From Pseudomonas moorei (GTDB taxonomy: Bacteria > Pseudomonadota > Gammaproteobacteria > Pseudomonadales > Pseudomonadaceae): DNA of 64,000 nt. The translations under genes were made by a program, and so were the position numbers. The notes under the pieces were generated by a model. The model saw only the letters and a list, made by a program, of their open reading frames with translations, was not told the DNA's origin and ran no database searches. Position 1 is the first letter of the stretch. Each line of letters starts with the position of its first letter. The stretch covers positions 372,001-436,000 of the forward strand of contig NZ_VZPP01000006.1 of assembly GCF_008801475.1 (NCBI RefSeq), given 5' to 3'. Of the stretch, positions 1 through 9,968 are shown piece after piece.

Positions 1-375
1 GCTCGCGAACTGGCGGTGAGCAACGGTGCGAAATTGTCCCTGGTGCACATTGTCGAGCCGATGGCCATGGCCTTTGGCGGTGACGTGCCGATGGACCTGT
101 CACAACTGCAACAACAGCAGTTCGACCAGGCCAAAGAGCGCCTTGACCGGTTGATCTTGAAATATCCGGAGCTGTCCAGGGAGTACAGCCACCTGACCTA
201 CGGCCAGCCACGCCAGGAAATTCACCACCTGGCCAAAGAGCAAGGGTGCGACATGATCGTGGTCGGCAGTCACGGGCGACACGGCCTGGCACTGCTGCTG
301 GGCTCCACCGCCAACGACGTACTGCACGGAGCACCTTGCGATGTGCTGGCGGTGCGCCTGCAAACAAAAAGCTGA
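1..375 (+). CDS. Universal stress protein, UspA family (5' end cut by window edge)
   Basis: The reading frame is open from the first base, so the true start lies upstream of the window; a GTG at 16 is internal. The 124 visible residues form the later part of a UspA-type alpha/beta ATP-binding fold. The C-terminal signature VVGSHGRHG followed by LLLGSTANDVL matches the family G-x2-G-x9-G(S/T) phosphate-binding motif, so ATP binding is likely. The protein ends with the typical hydrophobic strand CDVLAVRL. It is cytoplasmic and thought to act in stress tolerance, but the exact role of this paralogue cannot be read from the sequence. A REPIN and a hairpin terminator follow. Confidence 0.9.
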   Translation, partial: ARELAVSNGAKLSLVHIVEPMAMAFGGDVPMDLSQLQQQQFDQAKERLDRLILKYPELSREYSHLTYGQPRQEIHHLAKEQGCDMIVVGSHGRHGLALLLGSTANDVLHGAPCDVLAVRLQTKS

Positions 376-385
376 TAGCCCCCCC

Positions 386-486
386 TGTAAGAGCGAGCTC
401 GCTCGCGATGGTCGTCAATGATATCTCGCAACGCCTGACGCCCCGCGAAACTCCCGGATTCATCGCGAGCACGCTCGCTCCTACAG
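386..486. repeat. REPIN (inverted pair of REP sequences)
   Basis: The left arm starts tgtaagagcgagctcgctcg and the right arm reads cgagcacgctcgctcctaca. The two are near-perfect inverted copies separated by about 55 bases. This is the usual Pseudomonas intergenic REP doublet mobilised in trans by a RAYT transposase, which is not in this window. Confidence 0.75.
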
Positions 487-508
487 AGAGTTGACCGTAT
501 TCCATATG

Positions 509-546
509 AAAAGCCCGGCGTTCATGCGAATGAAGCCGGGCTTTTT
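509..546. terminator. Bidirectional rho-independent terminator
   Basis: A perfect 11-bp stem (aaaagcccggc at 509-519 with gccgggctttt at 535-545) encloses a 15-base loop. It is flanked by A and T runs on either side, so it can end transcripts of both the convergent stress protein and the uup gene. Confidence 0.85.
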
Positions 547-560
547 CATGGCAGGATCAA

Positions 561-2480
561 TCAGGCGTCCAGCTCGGCCCAACGCTCGACCATCACGTCG
601 AGTTCAGCCTGCAATTGCGCCAGTTGAGCGATCACCGCAGCGGTCTCGGCAGCCGGGCGCAAATAGAAACCAGCATCGGCCATTTGCGCCTCAACACTAG
701 CGATCTGCTGCTCCATCGCTTCAATCTGCCCAGGCAGCGCCTCCAGCTCACGCTGCAATTTGTAGCTGAGCTTCTTCTTCGCCACAGGCGCTTCAACGGC
801 TGCCGCAACCGGCGCAGGCTCGGCCTTGACCACCGCGGAGTTCAGGTCGGCCTTGCCGGACTTGCTCTCGGTCACGCCCAACAGGCGCGGAGAGCCGCCC
901 TGGCGCAGCCAGTCCTGATAACCACCGACGTATTCGCGAACCTTGCCCTCACCTTCAAAGACCAGGGTGCTGGTGACCACGTTATCGAGGAACGCCCGGT
1001 CGTGGCTGACCATCAGCACGGTGCCGTTGAAGGTCAGCAATACCTCTTCCAGCAGCTCGAGGGTTTCAACGTCGAGATCGTTGGTTGGTTCGTCGAGCAC
1101 CAGCAGGTTCGCCGGTTTGCTGAACAGCTTGGCCAGCAACAGTCGGGCACGCTCACCACCGGACAGCGCCTTGACCGGCGTGCGGGCACGCTGCGGGCTG
1201 AACAGGAAGTCGCCGAGGTAGCTCAGGACGTGGCGGCTCTGGCCGTCGATATCGATGAAGTCGCGGCCTTCGGCGACGTTATCGATCACGGTTTTTTCCA
1301 GATCCAGCTGGTGACGCAACTGGTCGAAGTACGCCACATCAATGCGCGTGCCCTCTTCCACCTTGCCGCTGGTGGGCTGCAGACCGCTGAGCATCAGCTT
1401 CAGCAACGTGGTCTTGCCGGTACCGTTGGCGCCGAGCAAGCCGATACGGTCGCCGCGCTGCAGGACCATGGAGAAATCCTTGATCAGGAACGGGCCACCC
1501 GGGTGAGCGAAACTCACGTTCTCGAGGACCATCACCTGCTTGCCGGACTTGTCAGCGGTATCGAGCTGAATATTGGCCTTACCGGTACGCTCGCGACGTT
1601 CGCTGCGCTCAACGCGCAAAGCCTTGAGGGCACGTACTCGGCCTTCGTTACGGGTGCGGCGAGCCTTGATGCCCTGGCGGATCCAGACTTCTTCCTGGGC
1701 CAGTTTTTTGTCGAACAGCGCGTTGGCGGTCGCTTCGGCAGCGAGTTCGGCTTCTTTATGCACCAGAAAGCTGGCGTAGTCGCCGTTCCAGTCGATCAAG
1801 CCACCGCGATCCAGTTCGAGGATGCGGGTCGCGAGGTTTTGCAGGAAAGAACGGTCGTGCGTGATGAACAGCACGGCGCCCTGGAAATCCTTCAGCGCTT
1901 CTTCGAGCCAGGCAATCGCACCGATGTCCAGGTGGTTGGTCGGTTCGTCGAGCAGCAGCAGGTCGGGTTCGGATACCAGCGCCTGGGCCAGCAGCACGCG
2001 ACGACGCCAGCCGCCGGACAACTCGGCGAGGGTCTTGTCGGCGGGCAATTGCAGACGGCTCAGGGTGCTGTCGACCAGGGTCTGCAGACGCCAGCCATCG
2101 CGAGCTTCGAGATCGTGCTGGACGTGCATCAGCTTGTCCAGGTCAGCGTCGGTGACGATGTTCTGGCTCAGGTGGTGATATTCGGCGAGCAGTGCGCCGA
2201 CGCCGTCCAGGCCTTCGGCGACCACGTCGAACACGGTCCGCTCGTCGGCTACCGGCAATTCTTGCGGCAATTCGCCGATCTTGAGCCCAGGTGTGCGCCA
2301 AACGGAGCCGTCATCGGGCTTCTGGTCGCCCTTGACGAGCTTCATCATGCTGGACTTGCCAGTGCCATTGCGGCCGATGATGCACACCCGCTCTCCACGG
2401 GCGATCTGCCAGGACACCTTGTCCAACAACGGCATAGCGCCGAAAGCAAGGGACACATCGCTGAATTTGAGCAGGGTCAT
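561..2480 (-). CDS. uup: ABC-F family ATPase, Uup-like
   Basis: This is a soluble ABC-F protein with two ATP-binding cassettes and no membrane segments. Walker A motifs are GRNGTGKSS (near residue 38) and GANGTGKTT. Signature motifs are LSGGWRRR and LSGGERAR, and Walker B motifs LLLLDEPTNHLD and LLVLDEPTNDLD. The C-terminal 90 residues are a charged predicted coiled coil rich in Glu and Gln, as in Uup, where it binds DNA or branched structures. ABC-F proteins act on ribosomes, and Uup limits transposon excision in E. coli. I chose the ATG at 2480 (639 residues) because GGAG sits six bases upstream; the ATG at 2492 would overlap that ribosome site. It is transcribed away from slt. Confidence 0.92.
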   Translation of the reverse strand: MTLLKFSDVSLAFGAMPLLDKVSWQIARGERVCIIGRNGTGKSSMMKLVKGDQKPDDGSVWRTPGLKIGELPQELPVADERTVFDVVAEGLDGVGALLAEYHHLSQNIVTDADLDKLMHVQHDLEARDGWRLQTLVDSTLSRLQLPADKTLAELSGGWRRRVLLAQALVSEPDLLLLDEPTNHLDIGAIAWLEEALKDFQGAVLFITHDRSFLQNLATRILELDRGGLIDWNGDYASFLVHKEAELAAEATANALFDKKLAQEEVWIRQGIKARRTRNEGRVRALKALRVERSERRERTGKANIQLDTADKSGKQVMVLENVSFAHPGGPFLIKDFSMVLQRGDRIGLLGANGTGKTTLLKLMLSGLQPTSGKVEEGTRIDVAYFDQLRHQLDLEKTVIDNVAEGRDFIDIDGQSRHVLSYLGDFLFSPQRARTPVKALSGGERARLLLAKLFSKPANLLVLDEPTNDLDVETLELLEEVLLTFNGTVLMVSHDRAFLDNVVTSTLVFEGEGKVREYVGGYQDWLRQGGSPRLLGVTESKSGKADLNSAVVKAEPAPVAAAVEAPVAKKKLSYKLQRELEALPGQIEAMEQQIASVEAQMADAGFYLRPAAETAAVIAQLAQLQAELDVMVERWAELDA

Positions 2481-2693
2481 GAGCTTCTCCAAAAACCGGG
2501 CGCGCAGTCTACCTGACTTGAGGCTTCAGAAGGCCGGCAATTTCACTGTCGAAGCACTCTGCACAACAAATGTTGCGAACTTATTCAGACAGGCCGGCAA
2601 AGCTTTCGTCCCCTGCTGGCAAAAGGCTAAGCTACAGTTAATAAAGTGTTGCCTTCGTCAGCACTTGTCATGATTTCTCTGTTCGGACGTCTC

Positions 2694-4622
2694 ATGCGCA
2701 GTCGCATTTTCAAGCTTTTTTCATGTCTTTTACTCTCTGCCGCTGCCGTTAACTCCGCCCAGGCGGTGGACCTGTCTACCCAACGCCAGTATTACGATGA
2801 AGCCAAGCGCGCCCTGGCCAAAGGCGATAGCGGCCCTTATTTCCGCTACAGCCAGGCCCTGAGCGATTACCCGCTAGAGCCCTACCTCGCGTACGACGAA
2901 CTGACCGCGCGTCTGAAAACCGCGAGCAATACCGAAATTGAAAAATTCCTTGCCGAACATGGCGACCTGCCACAAGCCAACTGGATGAAATTGCGCTGGC
3001 TGCGCTGGATGGCTGATCGCGGCGATTGGGAGACGTTCGTCAAATATTACGACCCCAAGATGAACTTCACCGAACTGGACTGCCTGAATGCGCAGTATCA
3101 GATCAGCCACAACCTAAAGTCCGAAGGTTACGCCAACACCAACAAACTCTGGCTGACTGGCAAATCCCAACCGGCCGCCTGCGATGCACTGTTTGGCATG
3201 TGGGCCGCCGAAGGCCAATTGACCGAGCAAAAACGCTGGGAGCGCGCCAAGCTTGCCGCCCAGGCGCGCAACTATCCGCTGGCCAACAGCCTGGTCAACA
3301 GCCTGACCGCCCTCGCCCCTCGCGGTCGCCTGCTGATCGATGTGGCGCAAAAACCCGAGTTGCTCAACCAGCCGTCACGCTTCACCCCGGCTGACGAGCC
3401 GATGTCCGATATTGTCAGCCTCGGTCTGCGGCGCCTGGCGCGGGAGGACCCGGACAAGGCCATGGATCTGCTCGACGGCTATGCCAGCAGCATGCACTTT
3501 TCCCGGGACGAAAAAGTGGCGATCGCCCGGGAAATCGGCCTGACGCTCGCGCGCCGCTTCGACAGCCGCGCGCTGGACGTCATGACCAAGTACGACCCGG
3601 AACTGCGTGACAACACGGTGTCCGAATGGCGCCTGCGCCTGTTGTTGCGCCTGGCTCGCTGGGAAGACGCCTATGAACTGACTCGCCGCCTGCCGCAAGA
3701 CCTGGCCACCACCAACCGCTGGCGCTATTGGCAAGCCCGCAGCCTCGAACTGGCGCAGCCGCAAAACCCTGAGGCGCAGACGCTCTATAAAAACCTCGCT
3801 CGCGAACGCGATTTCTATGGTTTCCTCGCAGCCGATCGTTCGCAGTCACCCTATTCGCTGGTTAACAAACCCTTGGTGCTGAGCCAGGCGACAATCAATA
3901 GAGTGCGCAACACTCCCGGTATTCGTCGCGCCCTGGAGTTTCACGCCCGCGGACAGATCGTCGACGGTCGCCGCGAGTGGTACTACGTCAGCCGCCACTT
4001 CAGTCGAGAGGAAATGGTTGCCCAGGCAAAACTGGCCTACGACCTGAAATGGTATTTCCCGGCGATTCGTACGATCAGTCAGGCGCAGTATTGGGACGAC
4101 CTGGACATCCGCTTCCCGATGGCTCACCGAGAAACCCTGGTCCGTGAAGCCAGAAACCGTGGCCTGCATTCGAGCTGGGTATTTGCCATCACCCGCCAGG
4201 AAAGCGCCTTCATGGACGACGCCCGCTCCGGCGTCGGTGCGTCAGGCTTGATGCAACTGATGCCCGTGACCGCCAAGGAAACCGCGCGCAAGTTCAGCAT
4301 TCCCTATGCCTCGCCGCAGCAGCTGTTGGAGCCGGACAAGAACATCCAGCTCGGTGCCGCATACCTGAGCCAGGTCCACAGTCAGTTCAACGGCAACCGC
4401 GTCCTCGCCTCCGCTGCCTACAACGCCGGCCCCGGCCGTGTTCGCCAGTGGCTGCGCGGCGCCGACCACCTGAGTTTCGACGTGTGGGTGGAAAGCATCC
4501 CGTTCGACGAAACCCGTCAGTACGTACAGAACGTGCTGTCTTACTCGGTAATCTACGGCCAGAAACTCAATTCACCGCAACCGCTGGTGGATTGGCATGA
4601 GCGGTATTTCGACGATCAATGA
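2694..4622 (+). CDS. slt: Soluble lytic murein transglycosylase (Slt70 type)
   Basis: This periplasmic enzyme cleaves the MurNAc-GlcNAc bond of peptidoglycan and leaves a 1,6-anhydro product. The ATG at 2694 gives a clean signal peptide (MRSRIFKLFSCLLL, cleavage after AQA) and a 642-residue protein, the normal Slt70 size. ATGs at 2646 and 2670 would add residues before the signal. The middle is the helical superhelix of the family. The C-terminal catalytic domain shows ITRQESAFMDDARSGVGASG, with Glu as the general acid, then GLMQLMPVTA and ASAAYNAGPGRVRQW. It stands alone between uup and an exporter transcribed the other way. Confidence 0.95.
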   Translation: MRSRIFKLFSCLLLSAAAVNSAQAVDLSTQRQYYDEAKRALAKGDSGPYFRYSQALSDYPLEPYLAYDELTARLKTASNTEIEKFLAEHGDLPQANWMKLRWLRWMADRGDWETFVKYYDPKMNFTELDCLNAQYQISHNLKSEGYANTNKLWLTGKSQPAACDALFGMWAAEGQLTEQKRWERAKLAAQARNYPLANSLVNSLTALAPRGRLLIDVAQKPELLNQPSRFTPADEPMSDIVSLGLRRLAREDPDKAMDLLDGYASSMHFSRDEKVAIAREIGLTLARRFDSRALDVMTKYDPELRDNTVSEWRLRLLLRLARWEDAYELTRRLPQDLATTNRWRYWQARSLELAQPQNPEAQTLYKNLARERDFYGFLAADRSQSPYSLVNKPLVLSQATINRVRNTPGIRRALEFHARGQIVDGRREWYYVSRHFSREEMVAQAKLAYDLKWYFPAIRTISQAQYWDDLDIRFPMAHRETLVREARNRGLHSSWVFAITRQESAFMDDARSGVGASGLMQLMPVTAKETARKFSIPYASPQQLLEPDKNIQLGAAYLSQVHSQFNGNRVLASAAYNAGPGRVRQWLRGADHLSFDVWVESIPFDETRQYVQNVLSYSVIYGQKLNSPQPLVDWHERYFDDQ

Positions 4623-4624
4623 TC

Positions 4625-4702
4625 GTGCGGGAGCCGGCTTGCTAACAAATGGCGCAACGCGGTGCACCTGCACCGCTTTCGCTGGCAAGCCAGCGCCTAC
4701 AG
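4625..4702. repeat. REPIN overlapping the 3' end of the exporter gene
   Basis: The left arm gtgcgggagccggcttgct (4625-4643) and right arm cgctggcaagccagcgcct (4680-4698) form an inverted REP pair between slt and the exporter gene. The right arm contains the exporter stop codon (4697-4699), so the last codon and stop are made of repeat sequence. Confidence 0.65.
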
Positions 4703-6484
4703 GTCGGCGAGAACCTTGCCATCACTGAACTGCAACGCCGCCAATCTTGCATACAGCGCATTAGTGGCAATCAGCTCCTGATGCGTCCCTACCGCCACCA
4801 GTTTTCCCTGATCCATCACAGCGATCCGGTCGGCATTTTTCACCGTGGCCAAGCGGTGGGCGATCACCAGGGTCGTGCGGTTTTTCATCAGGCTCGGCAG
4901 AGCTTGCTGGATCAGGTGTTCGCTTTGGGCATCTAGCGCGCTGGTGGCTTCATCCAGCAACAGGATTGGAGCATCCACCAGTAGCGCCCGGGCAATGGCC
5001 AGGCGCTGGCGCTGACCACCGGACAAACCCAGGCCGCCGTCACCCAAGTGAGTCTGATAACCGTTGGGCATGGCTTCGATAAAATCGTGGGCATAGGCAA
5101 TTTTCGCTGCCTCCTGAACCTCCGTCAGCGTCGCCGTTGGCTTGCCATAGCGGATGTTCTCCTCGATGCTGCCGAAAAACAGCGCCGGGGTTTGCGAAAC
5201 GAGGGCAAAGCAGCGACGCAGGTCCAGAGGATCGAGACAGGTCAGCGGCACGCCATCGAGCAGAAGGCGCCCTTCAGCAGGATCGTAAAAGCGCAGCAGC
5301 AGGTCATACACCGTCGACTTCCCGGCCCCGGACGGCCCGACCAGGGCCAGGGTTTCGCCGGCCTTGACGGTCAGACTCAAGCCATCAACGGCATAGCTTT
5401 CCGGACGTGACGGGTAGGAAAAACGTACGTCTTGCAGCTCCAGATCACCCCTTACCCGCTCGGGTAAGGTCGCGAGCCCCGTGCTCGGAGGCTGGATGAT
5501 GTTTTCCGAACGCAGCAACTCGGCAATCCGCTCGGCTGCGCCGGCCGCGCGCTGCAATTCGCCAATCACTTCGCTCAGGGTGCCGAATGCACTGCCGACG
5601 ATCAGGCTATAAAAGACAAACGCCGCCAGCTCACCGGCAGAAATACGACCGGCTATCACGTCCATGCCGCCGACCCACAGCATGACGCCGACTGCACCCA
5701 GCACCAGCACGATCACCAAGGTGATCAACCAGGCCCGCTGGAAAATACGCTTGCGCGCAGTGTTGAACGCCTCTTCCACGGTCAGGGCAAAACGCCGCTC
5801 GTCCTGGGCCTGGTGGTTGTAGGCCTGCACGGTCTTGATCTGGCCCAGGGTTTCGGAGACATAACTGCCGATATCGGCAATCCGATCCTGGCTCAGGCGC
5901 GACAGGTTTCGCACCCGGCGACCGAAAATCAGGATAGGCGCAACCACCAGTGGCAGTGCAACCACAACGATGCTGGTGAGCTTGGGATTGGTCACAAATA
6001 ACAAGACGATCCCGCCGATCACCATCAACAGATTGCGCAAAAATAGTGACAAGGAAGAGCCGATTACCGATTGCAGCAAGGTGGTATCGGCGGTCAACCG
6101 TGACTGGATTTCAGAGCTGCGGTTGTTTTCGTAGAACCCGGGATGCAAGTAGATCAGGTGGTTGAACACCTGCCGACGAATGTCGGCGACACAGCGCTCG
6201 CCAATCCACGACACCAGGTAAAAACGCGCAAAGGTACCCACCGCCAGGCCGACCACCAACAGCATGAACAGACCGATCGATTGGTTGAGCAAGTGCGGGG
6301 ACTGGGTCATGAAGCCCTGATCCACCAGCAGACGGATACCCTGCCCCATGGATAAAGTGATGCCTGCCGTGACGATCAGCGCCAGCAAGGCGCCGAACGC
6401 CTGCCAGCGATAAGGCGCGATGAAATGGCTGGCCAGACGTATCGCACGGCGGTGACGAACAGAGAGCATTGGCATCATCCACAA
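4697..6484 (-). CDS. MsbA-like ABC exporter (fused permease and ATPase)
   Basis: This is a half-transporter of up to 595 residues. Residues about 1-320 hold six predicted membrane helices. The nucleotide-binding domain has Walker A VGPSGAGKST, signature LSGGQRQRLAIARA and Walker B ILLLDEATSALD. It would work as a homodimer in the inner membrane, exporting lipid or a hydrophobic compound. The substrate is not known; it resembles MsbA and bacterial multidrug half-transporters, but no lipid A genes are nearby. Several Met codons open the frame (6484, 6478, 6475, 6469) without a strong ribosome site, so the start is uncertain; 6469 (MLSVRHRRA) is the most conserved-looking. The gene ends inside a REP. 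Confidence 0.85.
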   Translation of the reverse strand: MWMMPMLSVRHRRAIRLASHFIAPYRWQAFGALLALIVTAGITLSMGQGIRLLVDQGFMTQSPHLLNQSIGLFMLLVVGLAVGTFARFYLVSWIGERCVADIRRQVFNHLIYLHPGFYENNRSSEIQSRLTADTTLLQSVIGSSLSLFLRNLLMVIGGIVLLFVTNPKLTSIVVVALPLVVAPILIFGRRVRNLSRLSQDRIADIGSYVSETLGQIKTVQAYNHQAQDERRFALTVEEAFNTARKRIFQRAWLITLVIVLVLGAVGVMLWVGGMDVIAGRISAGELAAFVFYSLIVGSAFGTLSEVIGELQRAAGAAERIAELLRSENIIQPPSTGLATLPERVRGDLELQDVRFSYPSRPESYAVDGLSLTVKAGETLALVGPSGAGKSTVYDLLLRFYDPAEGRLLLDGVPLTCLDPLDLRRCFALVSQTPALFFGSIEENIRYGKPTATLTEVQEAAKIAYAHDFIEAMPNGYQTHLGDGGLGLSGGQRQRLAIARALLVDAPILLLDEATSALDAQSEHLIQQALPSLMKNRTTLVIAHRLATVKNADRIAVMDQGKLVAVGTHQELIATNALYARLAALQFSDGKVLADL

Positions 6485-6729
6485 GGGAGCAGTGATTAAG
6501 GTCGGCCTAGACCGCTGAACGGGGCGGAACTCGGTAAATCATAATGAGTCAGGTTAATTATGACCGCCCCTGCTAGATGCTAGACACTATTGGTCTAAAG
6601 TCCGGGTGGCAACATCGCGCTATTTCTGGTGGACTGGTGCTGCCGCCATACAGAGATCGCAGGGAGTTGTCACAGCCTGGTCACTTGGCGGTTCTAAAGT
6701 AGGCACACAACCTGATGAGGAGACAGGCC

Positions 6730-6909
6730 ATGTCCTTGCAAGACAGCAGAGATGACAAGATTCAAGTGATCCGCACACAGCCCGACCAGTCTCTGGGTTG
6801 CTCCATAATCGATGCAGATGGCCGCGAAGTACCGATCACTGAAGACATGATCCAGACCGCGTGCCGTGAACTGGAACAGCGATTGGTCAAGCCTGCCGAA
6901 CAAAAGTGA
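6730..6909 (+). CDS. Small PA1571-family protein
   Basis: This 59-residue acidic cytoplasmic protein starts MSLQDSRDDKIQVIRTQPDQ. It looks like the PA1571 family, a short protein of unknown function conserved across Pseudomonas; I base that on sequence memory. I chose the ATG at 6730 because GAGGAG lies seven bases upstream (6718-6723). No transmembrane segment or known motif is visible, and the last third is a predicted amphipathic helix (MIQTACRELEQRLV). A strong terminator follows directly, so it is probably transcribed alone. Confidence 0.8.
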   Translation: MSLQDSRDDKIQVIRTQPDQSLGCSIIDADGREVPITEDMIQTACRELEQRLVKPAEQK

Positions 6910-6928
6910 TATAGCCACCGTCTTCTTG

Positions 6929-6956
6929 ACCCGGCCCCTGTTGGCCGGGTTTTTTA
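6929..6956 (+). terminator. Rho-independent terminator
   Basis: The 8-bp stem acccggcc / ggccgggt encloses a six-base loop (6937-6942) and is followed by a run of T (6950-6956). It lies 20 bases after the small PA1571-family gene. Confidence 0.9.
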
Positions 6957-7062
6957 TGCTGTTTTTTTGAGGGTGCTGCGCCCCCACGGATTCAATGCGA
7001 TGCCAATGTTTCCGCATGACCTGTAGGAGCGCGGCCTGCCCGCGATAGGGCCAACGTGGTTA

Positions 7063-8205
7063 TCAGACAGCCGACGCGCCCAACGCCGCCACGATCTGCC
7101 GCAATGCCGGCGAATCTCCTTCAATGCGCACCTTCAATCCGTCGATCTCACGGCGCGAAGGATAGTTTTTGCGCAAAGCATCGAACGCTGCCCGCTGCTC
7201 GCTCACGCTGCCTACAAGACTGCGGCGGAAATCCGCGTCATCACGGCGCGGGTCGTACACCCCGCGGCACAACATCGCCAGTGCCCAGGCCGGATCGCTT
7301 TCAGCGGTCAAGGTCGCTGCGGACAACCATGGCGCCGGCAGCAAATCGTTCAGGCTGACCTCGGCCGATTGTCCGAGAAAATCGCAATACGCCTGGTAGA
7401 TCTGCGCTGTTCCGCGTTGTTTGCCATCCAGGCTGTAGCCGGCAATGTGCGGCGTGGCCAGCACACAGAGTTCGGCGAGTGCCACATCCACTTCCGGCTC
7501 TCCCTCCCAGACATCGAGCACCGCTTGCAGGTCTTCACGCTGCAACAGCACCTGGCGCAGGGCGCTGTTATCCACCACCGGGCCACGGCTGGCATTGATC
7601 AGCCAGGTGCCGGGATTGAGTTGGTTCAGGTGCTTTTGATCGAACAAATGCCAGGTCGAATGCGCGCCCTGCTTGGTCAACGGCGTGTGCAGGCTGATGA
7701 CATCGCACTGTTCGATGATCTGCTCCAGGCTGACGTAGTCCCCCCCTTCGGCGGCCTGGCGCGGCGGGTCGCAGACCAGTACCTTCCAGCCCAGCCCTTG
7801 CAGGACCTTGATCAGGCGCCCACCCACTTCACCGGCCCCCACCACCCCGTAAGTACGCTGGGTCAGGTCGACGCCTTCGATTTCAGCCAGGGTCAGGAGA
7901 CTGCCGAGCACGTAGTCGACCACGCCACGGGCATTGCAGCCCGGCGCACTGGACCACGTGATCCCGGCCTGTTGAAAGTAATTGAGATCCAGATGATCGG
8001 TGCCAATGGTGCAGGTGCCGACAAAACGCACCTTGCTGCCTTCAAGCAACGCGCGGTTGACATTGGTCACCGAGCGCACCAACAGCACATCGGCCTGTTC
8101 GACGGTAGCGCGGTCGATGGAACGCCCTGGCACCCGGCGGATTTCACCGAAACTTGCAAAGAAGGCATCGAGCAGGGGGATATTTTCGTCGGCAACAATC
8201 AGCAT
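7063..8205 (-). CDS. pdxB: Erythronate-4-phosphate dehydrogenase
   Basis: This is the NAD-dependent oxidation of 4-phosphoerythronate, the second step of DXP-dependent pyridoxal phosphate synthesis. The 380-residue protein belongs to the D-2-hydroxyacid dehydrogenase family. The Rossmann motif is [12 protein letters not shown] (near residue 120), the catalytic Arg lies in [10 protein letters not shown], Glu in DVWEGEPE and His in TPHIAGYS. The C-terminal 95 residues form the PdxB-specific dimerisation domain. The start at 8205 ([15 protein letters not shown]) has AAGGAG seven bases upstream; a longer frame to 8319 lacks such a site. It is divergent from the MATE pump gene. Confidence 0.95.
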   Translation of the reverse strand: MLIVADENIPLLDAFFASFGEIRRVPGRSIDRATVEQADVLLVRSVTNVNRALLEGSKVRFVGTCTIGTDHLDLNYFQQAGITWSSAPGCNARGVVDYVLGSLLTLAEIEGVDLTQRTYGVVGAGEVGGRLIKVLQGLGWKVLVCDPPRQAAEGGDYVSLEQIIEQCDVISLHTPLTKQGAHSTWHLFDQKHLNQLNPGTWLINASRGPVVDNSALRQVLLQREDLQAVLDVWEGEPEVDVALAELCVLATPHIAGYSLDGKQRGTAQIYQAYCDFLGQSAEVSLNDLLPAPWLSAATLTAESDPAWALAMLCRGVYDPRRDDADFRRSLVGSVSEQRAAFDALRKNYPSRREIDGLKVRIEGDSPALRQIVAALGASAV

Positions 8206-8431
8206 GGCAGGCTCCTTAGGCGGATCGGCAGTGTAGGCGTAGATGCGGGTGGTGGGCCAGTGTGCATTGCGCATGCTGGATAGGAAGGACTGCAGATTCC
8301 TGCGGCGTTGCGGATTCATTCAAGAGGTCGATTACAAATCCCCAACACGGGTCTTTTCCTGACCGCTGCGTCAATGCGTAGAATGCGCGTCTGCGCATCA
8401 ATACCTTCTGGACGTTTTGCCCTTGAACTCT

Positions 8432-9832
8432 GTGACTGACCGCTCCACCGCCAAGCCCCTCAATCGCCCGGCCCGGGTTCGCCTCGAGCTGAAAAACCTG
8501 CTCGCCCTGGCGCTGCCGATCATGATCGCGCAACTGGCGACCACGGCCATGGGGTTCGTCGATGCGGTGATGGCCGGCCGGGTTGGGCCACGTGATCTGG
8601 CTGCCGTGGCATTGGGTAATTCGATCTGGGTGCCGGTGTTCCTGCTGATGACCGGCACCTTGCTGGCGACCACACCGAAAGTCGCTCAACGTTTCGGCGC
8701 CGGCACCCACAGCGAAATCGGTCCGATCGTGCGTCAGGCGCTGTGGCTGGCATTGGTGGTCGGGTTAATGGCGACCGGCATTCTGTTCAGTGCCGAACCG
8801 ATTTTGCGTGTCATGAAGGTCGACCCCGAACTGATTGGCCCGTGCATGCAGTATCTGCACGGCATCGCCAGTGGCCTACCCGCTGTTGCCTTCTACCATG
8901 TGCTGCGCTGCTTCAGTGATGGCCTGGGCCGTACCCGGCCGGCGATGGTGCTGGGCCTGTGCGGGCTGGCGCTGAATATTCCGCTGAACTACATCTTCAT
9001 TTATGGCCACCTCGGTGTCCCGGCCATGGGCGGCGTCGGCTGCGGCTGGGCCACGGCGATCGTGATGTGGGTCATGGCGCTGGGCATGGCCGGTTGGGAG
9101 CGCTGGGCGCCGGCGTACCAATCGAGTGAATTGTTCGGCCGTTTCGACTGGCCACAATGGTCGGTGATCAAGCACTTGCTGGGCATCGGCCTGCCCATCG
9201 GCATCGCGGTATTTGCCGAGTCGAGCATCTTTGCCGTCATCGCCCTGCTGATCGGCAGCCTCGGCGCCACCGTGGTCGCCGGGCATCAGATTGCCCTGAA
9301 CTTCAGCTCGCTGGTGTTCATGATCCCCTACTCCCTCGGCATGGCAGTGACCGTGCGGGTCGGCCAGGCGTTGGGCCGCCAGGAGCCGCGCGAAGCACGC
9401 TTCGCTGCCGGGGTCGGCATGGGCACAGCCCTGGCCTACGCCTGTTTGTCGGCGAGCATGATGCTGTTACTGCGCGAGCACATCGCGACGATCTACACCG
9501 CTGACCCGACGGTGATCAAAGTGGCGGCGATGCTGATTGTCTACTCGGCACTGTTCCAGTTTTCCGATGCGATCCAGGTAACGGCAGCCGGCGCGTTGCG
9601 CGGCTATCAGGACACACGGGTGACGATGATCCTGACGCTGTTCGCTTACTGGGGCATTGGCTTGCCGGTGGGTTACGCCTTGGGCCTGACCGATTGGTTC
9701 GGCGCACCGAGTGGCCCGAGCGGGCTGTGGCAGGGTTTGATCGTGGGCCTGAGCTGCGCGGCGCTGATGCTGTCAATCCGCCTGACACGCAGTGCGCGCA
9801 AGCGGATTCGTATCAGTCATTCGATGGGTTGA
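8432..9832 (+). CDS. MATE-family multidrug efflux pump, PmpM-like
   Basis: This inner-membrane antiporter has about 12 predicted transmembrane helices in two homologous halves and pumps cationic drugs and dyes out in exchange for H+ or Na+. Residues such as PIMIAQLATTAMGFVDAVMAG near the N-terminus and GHQIALNFSSLVFMIPYSLG in the second half are typical of the NorM/PmpM branch. PmpM of P. aeruginosa is the nearest relative I recall and is H+-driven. The start is uncertain: GTG at 8432 (466 residues) is preferred, with TTG at 8417 or 8423 possible and no strong ribosome site for any. It diverges from pdxB. Confidence 0.88.
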   Translation: MTDRSTAKPLNRPARVRLELKNLLALALPIMIAQLATTAMGFVDAVMAGRVGPRDLAAVALGNSIWVPVFLLMTGTLLATTPKVAQRFGAGTHSEIGPIVRQALWLALVVGLMATGILFSAEPILRVMKVDPELIGPCMQYLHGIASGLPAVAFYHVLRCFSDGLGRTRPAMVLGLCGLALNIPLNYIFIYGHLGVPAMGGVGCGWATAIVMWVMALGMAGWERWAPAYQSSELFGRFDWPQWSVIKHLLGIGLPIGIAVFAESSIFAVIALLIGSLGATVVAGHQIALNFSSLVFMIPYSLGMAVTVRVGQALGRQEPREARFAAGVGMGTALAYACLSASMMLLLREHIATIYTADPTVIKVAAMLIVYSALFQFSDAIQVTAAGALRGYQDTRVTMILTLFAYWGIGLPVGYALGLTDWFGAPSGPSGLWQGLIVGLSCAALMLSIRLTRSARKRIRISHSMG

Positions 9833-9841
9833 CCCTACGGC

Positions 9842-9955
9842 TTAGGAGCGGGCTGGCTCCGGGCGGCGTTTCGACGATGGACCCCAGGGCACCGCGCTTA
9901 TCCAGCAAACGCGCGTCATCGTTAACGTCCATCGCGAGCCAGCTCGCTCCTACAG
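9842..9955. repeat. REPIN
   Basis: The left arm taggagcgggctggctcc and right arm gagccagctcgctcctaca are inverted, separated by about 75 bases, and fill most of the convergent gap between the MATE gene and tusA. Confidence 0.65.
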
Positions 9956-9968
9956 GGGTGAGCGTCGG

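Noticed and set aside
615..2516. Long plus-strand open frame opposite uup
   Set aside because: It is the antisense shadow of uup, rich in Gln, His and Arg with no family features.
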